From contig NZ_CP070225.1 of the NCBI RefSeq assembly GCF_021631985.1, positions 9,300,001 to 9,364,000 of the forward strand: a DNA stretch of 64,000 nucleotides. The letters are read 5' to 3'. Positions within the stretch are counted from its first letter, which is position 1, and each line of letters starts with the position of its first letter. The notes beneath the pieces were generated by a model, which was not told where the DNA came from, did no database searches, and saw only the letters and a list, made by a program, of their open reading frames with translations. This document shows, piece by piece, positions 15,113 through 23,310 of the stretch. Made by a program: the position numbers and the translations under genes. Source of the stretch: Sandaracinus amylolyticus (GTDB taxonomy: Bacteria > Myxococcota_A > Polyangia > Polyangiales > Sandaracinaceae).

Positions 15113-16969
15113 TCAGATCGGCGGTGTGATGGGGCGGAGATCGAGACCGCCGGACACGATGTAGCTCGTGTACGCGCCGAACCCGTAGACCTGCAGACCG
15201 AACGGGCGCTCCGCGCTCGCGCGGTGCACGCCGGGCTGGATCTGCACGCTCGCGTGCGACCACCCGGTGCCCTCGATCTCGCGCCAGCCGCTGACGATCG
15301 TGCGATCGAGCTCCACCCGCACGCCGGTCGGCGCGATCACGTCGAGCCAGCTCTCGCGGTACGTCTCGGGCGCGAGCACGGTGTACGCAGTGCGGAACTG
15401 CGCGTCGGGGATCGCGAGCGCCATGCCGGGATCGCCGAGGCCCGAGCGCCCCGACGTGCCGAGGCCCGCGTAGTCCTGGCCGACGAGGAAGAGCGTCGCG
15501 AGCAGCGCGCCCGTGCCCTCGACGCGCACGCCGTCGCGCAGCTCGAGCTCCACGTGCTCGCCGCGCCCGAGCGTGATCGGCTCGTGGATCGCGGGCGTGA
15601 ACGTGATCGTGTTCGCGTCGGCCGCGCTCACCACGCGCAAGAGGTTCGGCTCCTCGCGCAGTGAGCTCGTCGGCGCGACGAACGCCGAGCGACCGAGGGA
15701 CTCGACCGGGAAGAGCTGCTCCTCGAGGTGATCACACGCCCAGCGATCGAAGGGCACGAACGTGCAGTCGTGCCCGGCGATCACCGCGACCGGTCCGTCG
15801 GCGCGCACGATGGTGCCGGTGAGATCGTAGTCGCTGCCGGGATCGCAGTACCGGATCCCGGGAGCGCTCGTCTCGTCGCGCTCGATCCCCGGGCACGTCT
15901 CCGCGCCTTCGCTCGCGAGCTGCATCACCTCGCCGCGCCCGAGCGTGATCGTGCGTCGCTCACCGGGCGCCATCGCTGCGAACGTTCCGTCGAGGGTCGG
16001 CGCGATGCGCGCGCTCGCCTCGATCTCGACCGAGACCTCGCCTTCGCCCGCGCCGACGATCGTCACGAACCCCGGCGACGTGGCGTACGTCCCGTCGCGG
16101 CCGAGGAAGAACGTGGGGCGGGTCACCGCGACGTAGTTGCCGGTGAGCACGTGCGCCGGGAGCAGCAGCGATGCGTCGTTGGTGAACGAGTGGCACTGGC
16201 CATCGCGGATCCCGCTCTCTTCGTCCTCGCAGTCGCGCTCGAGGCGGAACTCGAGCGGGTTCCACTGCGTGACCACGACCGGCACGTCGGACACGAGGTG
16301 GTACGCGCCGCCGGTCTCGCGCACCGACGCGATGCCGAGCGGCGCGCGCAGCGAGTCGATCCACGGCAGCGCGACGATCTCGAGCGCGCCCGGCGCGACG
16401 GTCCGCCGCGCGATCTCGGTGCCCGCGCGATCGATCACGATCACCGCGGGCACGAGCTGCGGGTTCGCGATCGCGACGGCGAACGTGAGCTCGCGCGGGA
16501 GCTGCGCGTTGCGCGTGACCACCGGCCAGTACTCGCACCCGAGGTACGAACGTTCCTCCGCGGCGCGCGCGCAGAGATCGACACATCCATCCGCGCTGCA
16601 GCGCTGGCCCGTGCTGGGTTCGCAGGTCACGCCGCGGGTCCAGCCGCTGCCCGCCGCGTCGCACACCTCGATGGTCTCGCCGTCGCAGCGCACCTCGTTG
16701 GGCACGCAGGGCTGACACCCAGTCCCGCTCACGCAGCGCTCACCGCGCTCCGCGCAGTCGTCGGGCGCGCTCGCGACGCCACGCGCATCGCACGACCACG
16801 CGACGTCGGCGACGCACACGATGCCTTCCCCCGCGCCCTCGCACACCGGCGGCGGCCCGGCATCGCGCGCGGTCGGCGCGAACGGCACGGGCTCGTCGCA
16901 TCCAGGAAGCAAGAAGAGGAGCGCAGAGCAAAGCGCGACCGACACGTGGCGGGCTGACACCACGTCCAT
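15113..16969 (-). CDS. IgGFc-binding-type surface lipoprotein
   Basis: 618 residues. Signal peptide with lipobox (LLFLLPGC), then an Asp/Pro spacer and a Cys-rich EGF-like region (CEGAGEGIVC, CVSGTGCQPCVPNEVRC, CEPSTGQRCSADGC). After YLGCEYWPVVTRN begins a long beta-rich domain with the pattern of the bacterial IgGFc-binding N-terminal family: FAVAIANPQ, VVVTQWNPLEF, SFTNDASLLLPAHVLTGNY, VAVIAGHDCTFVP and CDHLEEQLFPVESLG. This family is expanded in myxobacteria and is thought to be adhesive or surface-exposed. The gene is bracketed by two identical 96-bp inverted repeats. Confidence 0.8.
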   Translation of the reverse strand: MDVVSARHVSVALCSALLFLLPGCDEPVPFAPTARDAGPPPVCEGAGEGIVCVADVAWSCDARGVASAPDDCAERGERCVSGTGCQPCVPNEVRCDGETIEVCDAAGSGWTRGVTCEPSTGQRCSADGCVDLCARAAEERSYLGCEYWPVVTRNAQLPRELTFAVAIANPQLVPAVIVIDRAGTEIARRTVAPGALEIVALPWIDSLRAPLGIASVRETGGAYHLVSDVPVVVTQWNPLEFRLERDCEDEESGIRDGQCHSFTNDASLLLPAHVLTGNYVAVTRPTFFLGRDGTYATSPGFVTIVGAGEGEVSVEIEASARIAPTLDGTFAAMAPGERRTITLGRGEVMQLASEGAETCPGIERDETSAPGIRYCDPGSDYDLTGTIVRADGPVAVIAGHDCTFVPFDRWACDHLEEQLFPVESLGRSAFVAPTSSLREEPNLLRVVSAADANTITFTPAIHEPITLGRGEHVELELRDGVRVEGTGALLATLFLVGQDYAGLGTSGRSGLGDPGMALAIPDAQFRTAYTVLAPETYRESWLDVIAPTGVRVELDRTIVSGWREIEGTGWSHASVQIQPGVHRASAERPFGLQVYGFGAYTSYIVSGGLDLRPITPPI

Positions 16970-17001
16970 CGTAGTTGGTCGCAACGCGCCGCACGATCTC
17001 T

Positions 17002-17097
17002 CGGGAGGGGTCTTGGAAGACCCCTCCCCCCGACCGGCAAAGCCGGATCGGGTCCCCCCGCCCCAAACGCTGCGCGCGGGGCCCCAGCCCCGCTTGC
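17002..17097 (-). repeat. 96-bp inverted repeat, copy E (terminator-like)
   Basis: Reverse-complement copy of 15012-15107. On the minus strand it follows the stop of the small 17130-17363 gene, as copy D follows the 15007 stop on the plus strand. So each copy sits downstream of a gene in the same orientation, which fits a mobile terminator-like element. Confidence 0.9.
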
Positions 17098-17129
17098 TCG
17101 TTCGCGCAGCTCCGATGGATCGACAGCTC

Positions 17130-17363
17130 TCAATTCGACTTCTTCTTGCCCTCCTCCTTCTTCTTCGGCTCGGTCTCGTCGGCGTTCGCCGCGAACACCG
17201 TGTCGTCACCGGGGTGCGCCTTCGAGCGCAGGGCGTCGCCCTCGCCCGTCGGGTCCTCCTCGCGCGACGGCAGCGGCGGGTTGTGAGGCCACTCGGTTCC
17301 CGTCTTCTTCGCCGGCTCGCTGCGCTCCTGCGGCTGCGAGCCCGCCTGCTTCTGGTTCGGCAT
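17130..17363 (-). CDS. Small hydrophilic hypothetical protein
   Basis: 77 residues from the ATG at 17363. Low-complexity and highly charged: Gln/Ser/Glu-rich start, a middle with WPHNPPLPSREEDPTGEGDA, and a Lys/Glu-rich C-terminal tail (EPKKKEEGKKKSN). It has no hydrophobic segment and is probably disordered and cytoplasmic. It is divergent from the 17431 gene. Support is only codon usage and a clean start, so it is moderately uncertain. Confidence 0.5.
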   Translation of the reverse strand: MPNQKQAGSQPQERSEPAKKTGTEWPHNPPLPSREEDPTGEGDALRSKAHPGDDTVFAANADETEPKKKEEGKKKSN

Positions 17364-17430
17364 GCGACGAATCGCTGCAGCGCGCGTGCCCGTCTTTCGG
17401 GTCTGGAGCGCGCGACCCATACTCCTGCGC

Positions 17431-17913
17431 ATGGCCATCGCGACGTCTGAGCTGGTCACTGCGCTGCGCACCACCGCGGCGCGCCTCGAGCAGGGCGCCA
17501 CCTACCAGTGGACGCACATGGGCGCGTGCAACTGCGGGCACCTCGCGCAGACGCTCACGAAGATCGATCGCGCCGAGCTCCACCGGCTCGCACTGCAGCG
17601 CGCCGGCGACTGGGGCGAGCAGTCGATCGAGCACTGCGCCACCAGCGGCCTTCCGATCGACGACGTGATCACGACGATGCTCGATGCGGGCATGGAGCTC
17701 CGCGACATCGGCGAGCTCGAGCGCCTCTGCGCGCCCGACGTGCTCGCGCGCATCCCGCTCGACGAGCGCCCGCTCGAGCGTCGCGATCGCGCGCACGTCG
17801 TGAAGTACATGCGCGCCTGGGCCGACATGCTCGAGGAGCGGCTCGAGCCGACGTCCGGCGTGCACGAGATCGCTCGTCCGGTCGCGACGAACGCGCTACG
17901 TCGCGCCGGATGA
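17431..17913 (+). CDS. Conserved-looking hypothetical protein coupled to ABC permease
   Basis: 160 residues, soluble. The N-terminal part has a compact His/Cys motif, GATYQWTHMGACNCGHLAQ, which could bind a metal, and another Cys/His pair later (IEHCATSGLP). The remainder is helical and acidic (LERLCAPDVLARIPLDERPL, HVVKYMRAWADMLEERLE). I do not recognise a named family. The ATGA overlap with the downstream permease at 17910 indicates translational coupling. Confidence 0.7.
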   Translation: MAIATSELVTALRTTAARLEQGATYQWTHMGACNCGHLAQTLTKIDRAELHRLALQRAGDWGEQSIEHCATSGLPIDDVITTMLDAGMELRDIGELERLCAPDVLARIPLDERPLERRDRAHVVKYMRAWADMLEERLEPTSGVHEIARPVATNALRRAG

Positions 17914-18701
17914 TCCGTCGTCACCTGCGATTGCTCGCCACGCAGCTCCGGCTCTCGGGGCTGCTCGCGCTGCAGTACCGCTGGGAGTTCCTGCTCGACG
18001 GGTTCTTCTCGATCTTCTGGACCGTCACCGCGCTGCTCCCGCTCTGGCTGGTGTTCGACGAGCGCCCGGTGATCGCGGGCTACACGTACCCCGAGGCGCT
18101 CACGGTCGTCGGGTTCTTCACGCTGCTGCAGGGGATCCTCGAGGGCGCGATCCATCCGAGCCTCGCGACCGTGATCGATGCGATCCGCACCGGCACGCTC
18201 GACTTCGTGCTGCTCAAGCCCGCGGACGCGCAGTTCCTCGTCTCGACGCAGCGCTTCGCGCCGTGGCGTGGGGTGAACGTGCTCGCGGGGATCGGCGTGC
18301 TGATCTACGCGTTCGTCGAGATGGGGCGCGCGCCCGAGCCTGCGCACGTCGCGCTCGCGATGCTCATGCTCGTGCTCGCGATCATCGTGCTCTACGCGCT
18401 GTGGATCATCGTGGTGAGCGCGGCGTTCTACGTGGGGCGCATCGACAACCTGCGCTTCTTGTTCCTCGCGGTGTTCGACGCGGCGCGCTGGCCGAGCACG
18501 GTCTATCGCGGCGTGCTCTCGATCATCTTCACGTTCGTGATCCCGCTCGCGCTGATGACGAGCTACCCGGCCGGCGCGCTGCTCGGACGACTTCCGTGGT
18601 CGACGGTGATCGGCGCGTGGATCGGCGGCCTCCTGTTCGCGCTCGCGGCGCGCGCGGTGTGGCTCACGTCGATCCGTCGCTACACGAGCGCGAGCTCGTG
18701 A
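17910..18701 (+). CDS. ABC-2 family transporter permease (second subunit)
   Basis: 263 residues with about six membrane helices. It matches the second PF06182-type permease that normally accompanies an ABC-2 ATPase: LQYRWEFLLDGFFSIFWTV, the coupling motif DAIRTGTLDFVLLKPADAQF, and C-terminal helices ending in RAVWLTSIRRYTS. Its natural partners are the ATPase at 9568 and the permease at 10575. Here it is separated from them by a 6.5-kb segment and preceded by an unrelated gene with an ATGA overlap. It converges with the reductase gene at 18702 with no gap. Confidence 0.88.
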   Translation: MIRRHLRLLATQLRLSGLLALQYRWEFLLDGFFSIFWTVTALLPLWLVFDERPVIAGYTYPEALTVVGFFTLLQGILEGAIHPSLATVIDAIRTGTLDFVLLKPADAQFLVSTQRFAPWRGVNVLAGIGVLIYAFVEMGRAPEPAHVALAMLMLVLAIIVLYALWIIVVSAAFYVGRIDNLRFLFLAVFDAARWPSTVYRGVLSIIFTFVIPLALMTSYPAGALLGRLPWSTVIGAWIGGLLFALAARAVWLTSIRRYTSASS

Positions 18702-19565
18702 TCAGCGCATCACCTCGATGATCGCGGCGGCCTCGCGATCGGCGAGCCCGGCGCGCGCGGCGCGCGCGAAGATGCTCGCGGCGAGCGCGGGGAATTCGGT
18801 GCTCAGCCCCGATGCGCGTGCGGTCTCGAGCAGGCGCGCGGTCGCGTCGACCGAGATGCGCAGCGGGCTCTCGCTGACGGTGAAGTCGCCCGACTGGATC
18901 ACCGCGCCCTCGTGCGCGAAGAACGCGCCGAACGAGGGCGCGATGTCGCGCACGATGCGGCCGTAGGTCGCGACGTCGAGGCCCTCCTTCTGCGCGATCG
19001 TCGCGCCGTGCACGAAGCCGATCATCGCGCCGTAGACCCACGAGAGCGTCGCGAGATCCATCGTCGCCGACGCGCCGGGATCGTCGCCGAGGTACACCAG
19101 CCCGCCCGCGAGGGTCTCGAGCAGCGCGCGCTGCGCATCCCACGTCGCGCGATCGCCGCTCACGAGCACCGGCGTGTCGGGCTGACCCATCTGGCTCGGC
19201 GCGGCCTGGATCGCGCCGGCGAGGAAGTGCCCGTCGTGCTCGCGCGCCCAGCGGGCGCCGCGACGCGCGGTCTCGGGCGAGATGGTGGTGAGCTGGATCA
19301 GCGTGCGGCCCACGAGGGTCACGCCGGGCGCGCCGAGGATCGCGTCGACCGCATCGTCGTTGGAGACGCACATCACGATCACCGGGCTCGCCGCGAACGC
19401 CGACGCGACGTCGGGCGCCGCGATCGCACCGCGCGCGACCTCCTCGTCGACTCTCGTCGCGCTTCGATTCCACACCGTCACCCGCGCGCCCTTGGCGCGG
19501 AAGAGCCCGGCGATCGTCACGCCCATCGCGCCCAGGCCCACCACCGTCACGTCGCTCGTCTGCAT
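18702..19565 (-). CDS. NAD(P)-binding oxidoreductase (beta-hydroxyacid dehydrogenase / imine reductase type)
   Basis: 287 residues. N-terminal Rossmann motif VVGLGAMGVTIAGLF (GxGxxG), then VTVWNRS for the NADP-type phosphate loop. The central segment IQLTTISPETARRGARWA and GAIQAAPSQMG corresponds to the substrate-binding region. Asp or a substitute replaces the catalytic Lys of hydroxyisobutyrate dehydrogenases, as in imine reductases, so the substrate is unclear. The ATG at 19565 is chosen for its AAGGAGG site 5 nt upstream. It is divergent from the HxlR regulator gene, which probably controls it. Confidence 0.85.
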   Translation of the reverse strand: MQTSDVTVVGLGAMGVTIAGLFRAKGARVTVWNRSATRVDEEVARGAIAAPDVASAFAASPVIVMCVSNDDAVDAILGAPGVTLVGRTLIQLTTISPETARRGARWAREHDGHFLAGAIQAAPSQMGQPDTPVLVSGDRATWDAQRALLETLAGGLVYLGDDPGASATMDLATLSWVYGAMIGFVHGATIAQKEGLDVATYGRIVRDIAPSFGAFFAHEGAVIQSGDFTVSESPLRISVDATARLLETARASGLSTEFPALAASIFARAARAGLADREAAAIIEVMR

Positions 19566-19632
19566 CGGAGCCTCCTTCGCGACGAGCTCTGTGGATGCGA
19601 TCACCAGACGTCGAGTACGGATGTTTTGGTAG

Positions 19633-19642
19633 GGTACGTACC
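19633..19642. promoter_or_regulatory. Candidate HxlR operator palindrome
   Basis: In the ~100-bp divergent gap, GGTACGTACC is a perfect 10-bp palindrome inside a TA-rich patch (TTTTGGTAGGGTACGTACCT). Such short palindromes between an HxlR gene and a divergent target are typical operators. The assignment is positional and not tested. Confidence 0.4.
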
Positions 19643-19663
19643 TTCTGGTGCGTGGAGGCGAGG

Positions 19664-19996
19664 ATGGCGAAGAAGCGCCCGCGGGTGTGCGGCATCGGTC
19701 CCGCGTTCGAGGTGATCGGCGGCAAGTGGAAGGCGCAGATCCTCTGGGAGATGCACGTCGAGGCGAAGCGCTTCGGCGAGCTCAAGCGCCTGGTGCCCGG
19801 GATCAGCGAGAAGATGCTCACGCAGCAGCTCCGCGAGCTCGAGGCGGACGGTCTCGTACACCGCGAGGTGCTCGCCGCGGTCCCGCCGCACGTCGAGTAC
19901 TCGGTCACGCCGCTCGGCGCGTCGCTGAACGCAGCGCTCGGCCCGATCGCCGACTGGGGCGAGCGCTACGAGAAGGTGCGCGCGAAGCGACGCTGA
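19664..19996 (+). CDS. HxlR-family winged-helix transcriptional regulator
   Basis: 110 residues, the usual length. Diagnostic HxlR features: the N-terminal redox-type Cys in RVCGIGPAFEVIGGKWKAQI, the winged helix FGELKRLVPGISEKMLTQQL with RELEADGLVHREV, and the C-terminal VEYSVTPLGASLNAAL. HxlR regulators often sense aldehydes, quinones or oxidants through the Cys. It is divergent from the NADP-dependent reductase at 18702 and probably represses it. GGAGG lies just upstream of this ATG. Confidence 0.9.
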   Translation: MAKKRPRVCGIGPAFEVIGGKWKAQILWEMHVEAKRFGELKRLVPGISEKMLTQQLRELEADGLVHREVLAAVPPHVEYSVTPLGASLNAALGPIADWGERYEKVRAKRR

Positions 19997-20018
19997 TCTC
20001 GTAGGATCGCGCGGCACG

Positions 20019-21620
20019 ATGCGCGATCGCGGCCACGTCTTCGTCGTCCACGGCAACCTGCTGCGCCTCGAGTGCGACGCGTGGCTCCTGCCCTGCGGTG
20101 TCGGCGGCAGCACTGCCGGGTATTGGCGCATCCCGCCCAACGCCGACATCTACGACGCGTGGCAGTGGCCGCACGGCGACTGGACCACGGTGCTCCGCTG
20201 CGTCGCGCTCGAGGGCGATCACGATCGGCCGCGGCCCTTCGCGACGCACATCGGGGGCGGCAAGGACGCCGAGGTCGCGTGGTTCGTCGAGGGCGCGCTC
20301 GAGTTCGTCGCGCGCGCCCACGAGCGGCTGCGACGCGATGGTCTTCCGCCGCGTCACGGTCGCGCGCGTCACTTGCTCGCGATGCCGATCGTCGGCACCG
20401 GCTACGGCGGCGGCGCGGCGCGCGCGGGCGAGATCGTCACGATGCTGCTGCCCGAGCTCGAGCGCGAGACCGAGGCGCGCGGGATCGACATCGCGCTGGT
20501 GTCGCTCGACGCGTCGAACCACGCGGCAGCGCAAGCGACGCGCCGCGCGTACTGGGCGTCGCGCGCGCCCCACGAGGCGCCGTGGGCCGCGCTCACCGAG
20601 GCCCAGCGCGCGCGGGCGATCGCGCTCGCGCAGCAGGCGGTCGAGGGCAAGCTCGTGCTCTTCCTCGGCGCCGGGATCTCGCGCGGCGCGGGCCTGCCCG
20701 ACTGGGCGACGCTGCTCGAGCGGCTCGGCGCGCGCGCCGGGATCGACGATCGCGAGGGCTTCGCGCGGCTCGATCACCTCGATCGCGCGGAGGTGCTCGA
20801 GCGGCGGTTCGGCGGCACTGCGGCGCTCGGTCGTGAGGTCGCGTCGCTGCTCGGCTCGGAGCGGTGCTCGCTCGCGCATGCGCTGCTCGCCGCGCTGCCG
20901 GTGAACGAGATCGTCACGACCAACTACGATCGTCTCTTCGAGATCGCGAGCGAGCCGGTGATCGGCGCCGACGCGCTCGCGGTGCTGGGCCCGGGCCGGC
21001 GCAGCGATCGCGCGCGATGGCTGCTCAAGATGCACGGCTGCGTGACGCGTCCCGAGGAGATCGTGCTCACGCGCACCGACTACCTGCGCTACGCGGAGGA
21101 GCGCGGCGCGCTGATGGGCATCGTGCAGGCGCTCCTGATGACGCGGCACATGCTCTTCGTCGGGTTCTCGCTCGACGATCCGAACTTCCACCGCATCGCG
21201 GACGCGGTGCGCCGCGCGGTGCGCGGCAACGAGCGACGCGGCAACCGCGACTTCCTCGGCACCGCGCTCACGCCGGCGCGCCGCGGGTTCGTCGAGGAGC
21301 TGTGGAGCGACGATCTCGACTGGATCGCGCTCGCCGAGCAGGGCGACGACTTCGCGGAGGCGGCGCGACGCCACGACGTGTTCCTCGACTGCATCGCAGC
21401 GCACGCACCGCGCGCGGCGCACCTCTTCGATCCCGCGTTCGCGCCCTTGCTCGCGCCGCACGAAGCGGAGCTGACGAGCGCGGTGTCCGAGCTCCGCGGC
21501 GTGGTGGAGACGGTGCGTGCTCGTGGCGAGACGTCGCCCGCGCTCGCAGTGATCGAGCGAATGCTGGTCGAGCTCGGCGCAGTGGGCCGAGTGCCTCATC
21601 GCGCGCTGCGAAAGCGCTGA
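20019..21620 (+). CDS. Macro-like domain - SIR2 fusion protein
   Basis: 533 residues, no signal peptide. Residues ~6-175 resemble a macro (ADP-ribose-binding) fold: VFVVHGNLLRLECDAWLLPC, then AMPIVGTGYGGGAARAGEIV, matching the DAIVNPAN-like and GTG-type loops. Residues ~205-440 are a SIR2-type NADase domain: FLGAGISRGAGLPDWATLL (215-233), TTNYDRLFEIA with NYD at 302-304, LLKMHGC (His339) and LFVGFSLDDPNFHRI (382-390). The C-terminal ~100 residues are helical. SIR2 effectors in anti-phage systems deplete NAD; macro domains bind ADP-ribose products. The fusion suggests a self-contained NAD/ADP-ribose enzyme or sensor, possibly defence-related. No partner gene follows. Confidence 0.85.
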   Translation: MRDRGHVFVVHGNLLRLECDAWLLPCGVGGSTAGYWRIPPNADIYDAWQWPHGDWTTVLRCVALEGDHDRPRPFATHIGGGKDAEVAWFVEGALEFVARAHERLRRDGLPPRHGRARHLLAMPIVGTGYGGGAARAGEIVTMLLPELERETEARGIDIALVSLDASNHAAAQATRRAYWASRAPHEAPWAALTEAQRARAIALAQQAVEGKLVLFLGAGISRGAGLPDWATLLERLGARAGIDDREGFARLDHLDRAEVLERRFGGTAALGREVASLLGSERCSLAHALLAALPVNEIVTTNYDRLFEIASEPVIGADALAVLGPGRRSDRARWLLKMHGCVTRPEEIVLTRTDYLRYAEERGALMGIVQALLMTRHMLFVGFSLDDPNFHRIADAVRRAVRGNERRGNRDFLGTALTPARRGFVEELWSDDLDWIALAEQGDDFAEAARRHDVFLDCIAAHAPRAAHLFDPAFAPLLAPHEAELTSAVSELRGVVETVRARGETSPALAVIERMLVELGAVGRVPHRALRKR

Positions 21621-22015
21621 GCCGAATCATCACCACCACTGATATCTCGCCACGGTCTCATCAACAGCCGTGATGCGTGCCTCTCACCCAACACCGCGCG
21701 AAGCGCGCACACGCGCGAAGCGCGGTGCTACCCGCGAGCGTCCGGGCCGCGGCGAAGCGCGGACCGGCCGCGAGCTATCCACCACCCCACCCACCGAGGC
21801 GGCAGAACCGCGGTACCGGGCGTGGGGAGGAGGGTCCGGCGGGCCCACGCAGCAGGGCTCGCAGACACCTCGTCGAGACTGACGTGGTCGCTTCGCGGGA
21901 AAGCGCAACGCGCGCCCCGCGAACGACCCTCCGCCTCCCGACGCTCACTGCCTCGTGAACGGCAGCTGCGAGTACCGGCCCGACGGACCCTCCTCCCCGC
22001 GCCACACGCCGAAGC
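21621..22015. other. Non-coding region after the macro-SIR2 gene
   Basis: 395 bp between the plus-strand SIR2 gene and the end of the minus-strand lipoprotein gene. No supported ORF. It contains repeated CGCGCGAAGCGCG/GCGAAGCGCGG blocks at about 21706-21765 that can fold back on themselves. It could hold terminators or repetitive extragenic elements; I see no clear RNA gene. Confidence 0.5.
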
Positions 22016-23161
22016 CTATTCGCACACCGGCAACACCGGCGAATCGGGGCTCAGCCAACGTACGGTGTCGAGCCACAGCTGAGGGATCGGCGGCATCGTC
22101 GACCACTCCGAGTCGAACTCGATCCACTCGTCGCCGAAGAGCAGCACGCGTCCGTCGCCGAGCGGGCCTGCGACGCCGACCGTCGCGTCGCCGATCACCG
22201 CCATCGGGACGATCTCGTCCGCCAGCTCCGCGGGCACCGTGGTGCGCAGCCCACCGTAGAAGCTCACCGGCGGGAGCGTGCCGGTGCCGTCGGCGGTGAC
22301 GGTGCTCGGATGCGGCAGCAGCGTCGCGGGCCCGTCCAGCGGGCCCGCATCGCGATCGAAGCTCGGGCCGAGCGCGGCGAGCAGCGAGAGATGGCGATCC
22401 GCGGTGTTCCCCGAGTCGTGCCCGGTCATCACCATCAGCGCGCCGCCCGCGCGCACCCAGTCCGCGAGCGTCGTCGCCTCTTCGGTCGAGTAGAGGCGCT
22501 GCAGCCAGTCGACGATCACGAGATCGAACGTCTCGAGCTCGGCGCGCGAGAGCGTCGCCGCGTCGGCCGTCGCGTGGAAGCGCGTCGCGATCGCGCCCTG
22601 CATCTCGAGCCACGCCTGGAAGTTCGACGACGGATTCGCGCCCGGCGCGCCCATGATGCCGATGCGGCGACACCCGTAGAGCGAGCTGCCTCCGTCGAGC
22701 CCCCCGCCGCCCACGCACGGGCCCCACTCGCCGAACTCGCCCGCGCCTTCGCACGTCATCTCGCCGAAGCTGCAGAGCGACGCGGTCGGCGCGCTGCGGC
22801 CGGGCAGGCATCGCGTCGTGGTGCCGACCGCGCAGGCACAACCTTCGTCGACGCGATCGTCGCAGTCGTCGTCGAAGCCGTCGTAGCAGCCCTCGGTGGC
22901 CTCGCAGTCGAGCGAGATGCACGCGGCATCGGCCGACGCATCGCGCGGGCTCGCATCGATCCCGCTCGCCGCATCGATCGCGACGAACGCATCGACGCCC
23001 GACGACGCGTCGATCGTGACGCACCGATCGTCGATGCAGGTCTGGCCGTTGCGGCACTCGCTCGAGGTGGTGCAGGCGCGATCGGGTGGGTCGCCCGAGC
23101 AGTCGCAACCGGCGAGCAGTGAAGTGAAGAGCACGAACAGCACGAAGGTTCGGCGAAGCAT
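22016..23161 (-). CDS. Secreted lipoprotein with Cys-rich region and DUF4159-like C-terminal domain
   Basis: 381 residues. Start at the ATG at 23161; signal MLRRTFVLFVLFTSLLAGC with lipobox. An Asp/Ala/Ser-rich spacer with Cys pairs follows (CTTSSECRNGQTCIDDRC, then CDDRVDEGCAC, a calcium-binding style Asp-rich stretch). From about residue 155 the sequence becomes alpha/beta: RRIGIMGAPGANPSSNFQAW, LVIVDWLQRLYS, LADWVRAGGALMVMTGHDSG and GRVLLFGDEWIEFDSEW, like the class-I glutamine amidotransferase-like fold used by surface proteins. No catalytic Cys is obvious. Function is unknown. Confidence 0.7.
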   Translation of the reverse strand: MLRRTFVLFVLFTSLLAGCDCSGDPPDRACTTSSECRNGQTCIDDRCVTIDASSGVDAFVAIDAASGIDASPRDASADAACISLDCEATEGCYDGFDDDCDDRVDEGCACAVGTTTRCLPGRSAPTASLCSFGEMTCEGAGEFGEWGPCVGGGGLDGGSSLYGCRRIGIMGAPGANPSSNFQAWLEMQGAIATRFHATADAATLSRAELETFDLVIVDWLQRLYSTEEATTLADWVRAGGALMVMTGHDSGNTADRHLSLLAALGPSFDRDAGPLDGPATLLPHPSTVTADGTGTLPPVSFYGGLRTTVPAELADEIVPMAVIGDATVGVAGPLGDGRVLLFGDEWIEFDSEWSTMPPIPQLWLDTVRWLSPDSPVLPVCE

Positions 23162-23310
23162 CGCGGACGAGGGTACCGCTCGGTCGGGCAAAACGTGCGC
23201 GAACCGTGCGCGCACGCTCGGGCGGCTCCGAAATATCCCGAGAAATCCGCGGTCCGAGCATGGCTCGCCGGCTGCAATCAGGTGTCGTCGAGCCCTCGAA
23301 AGGAGCCCTC

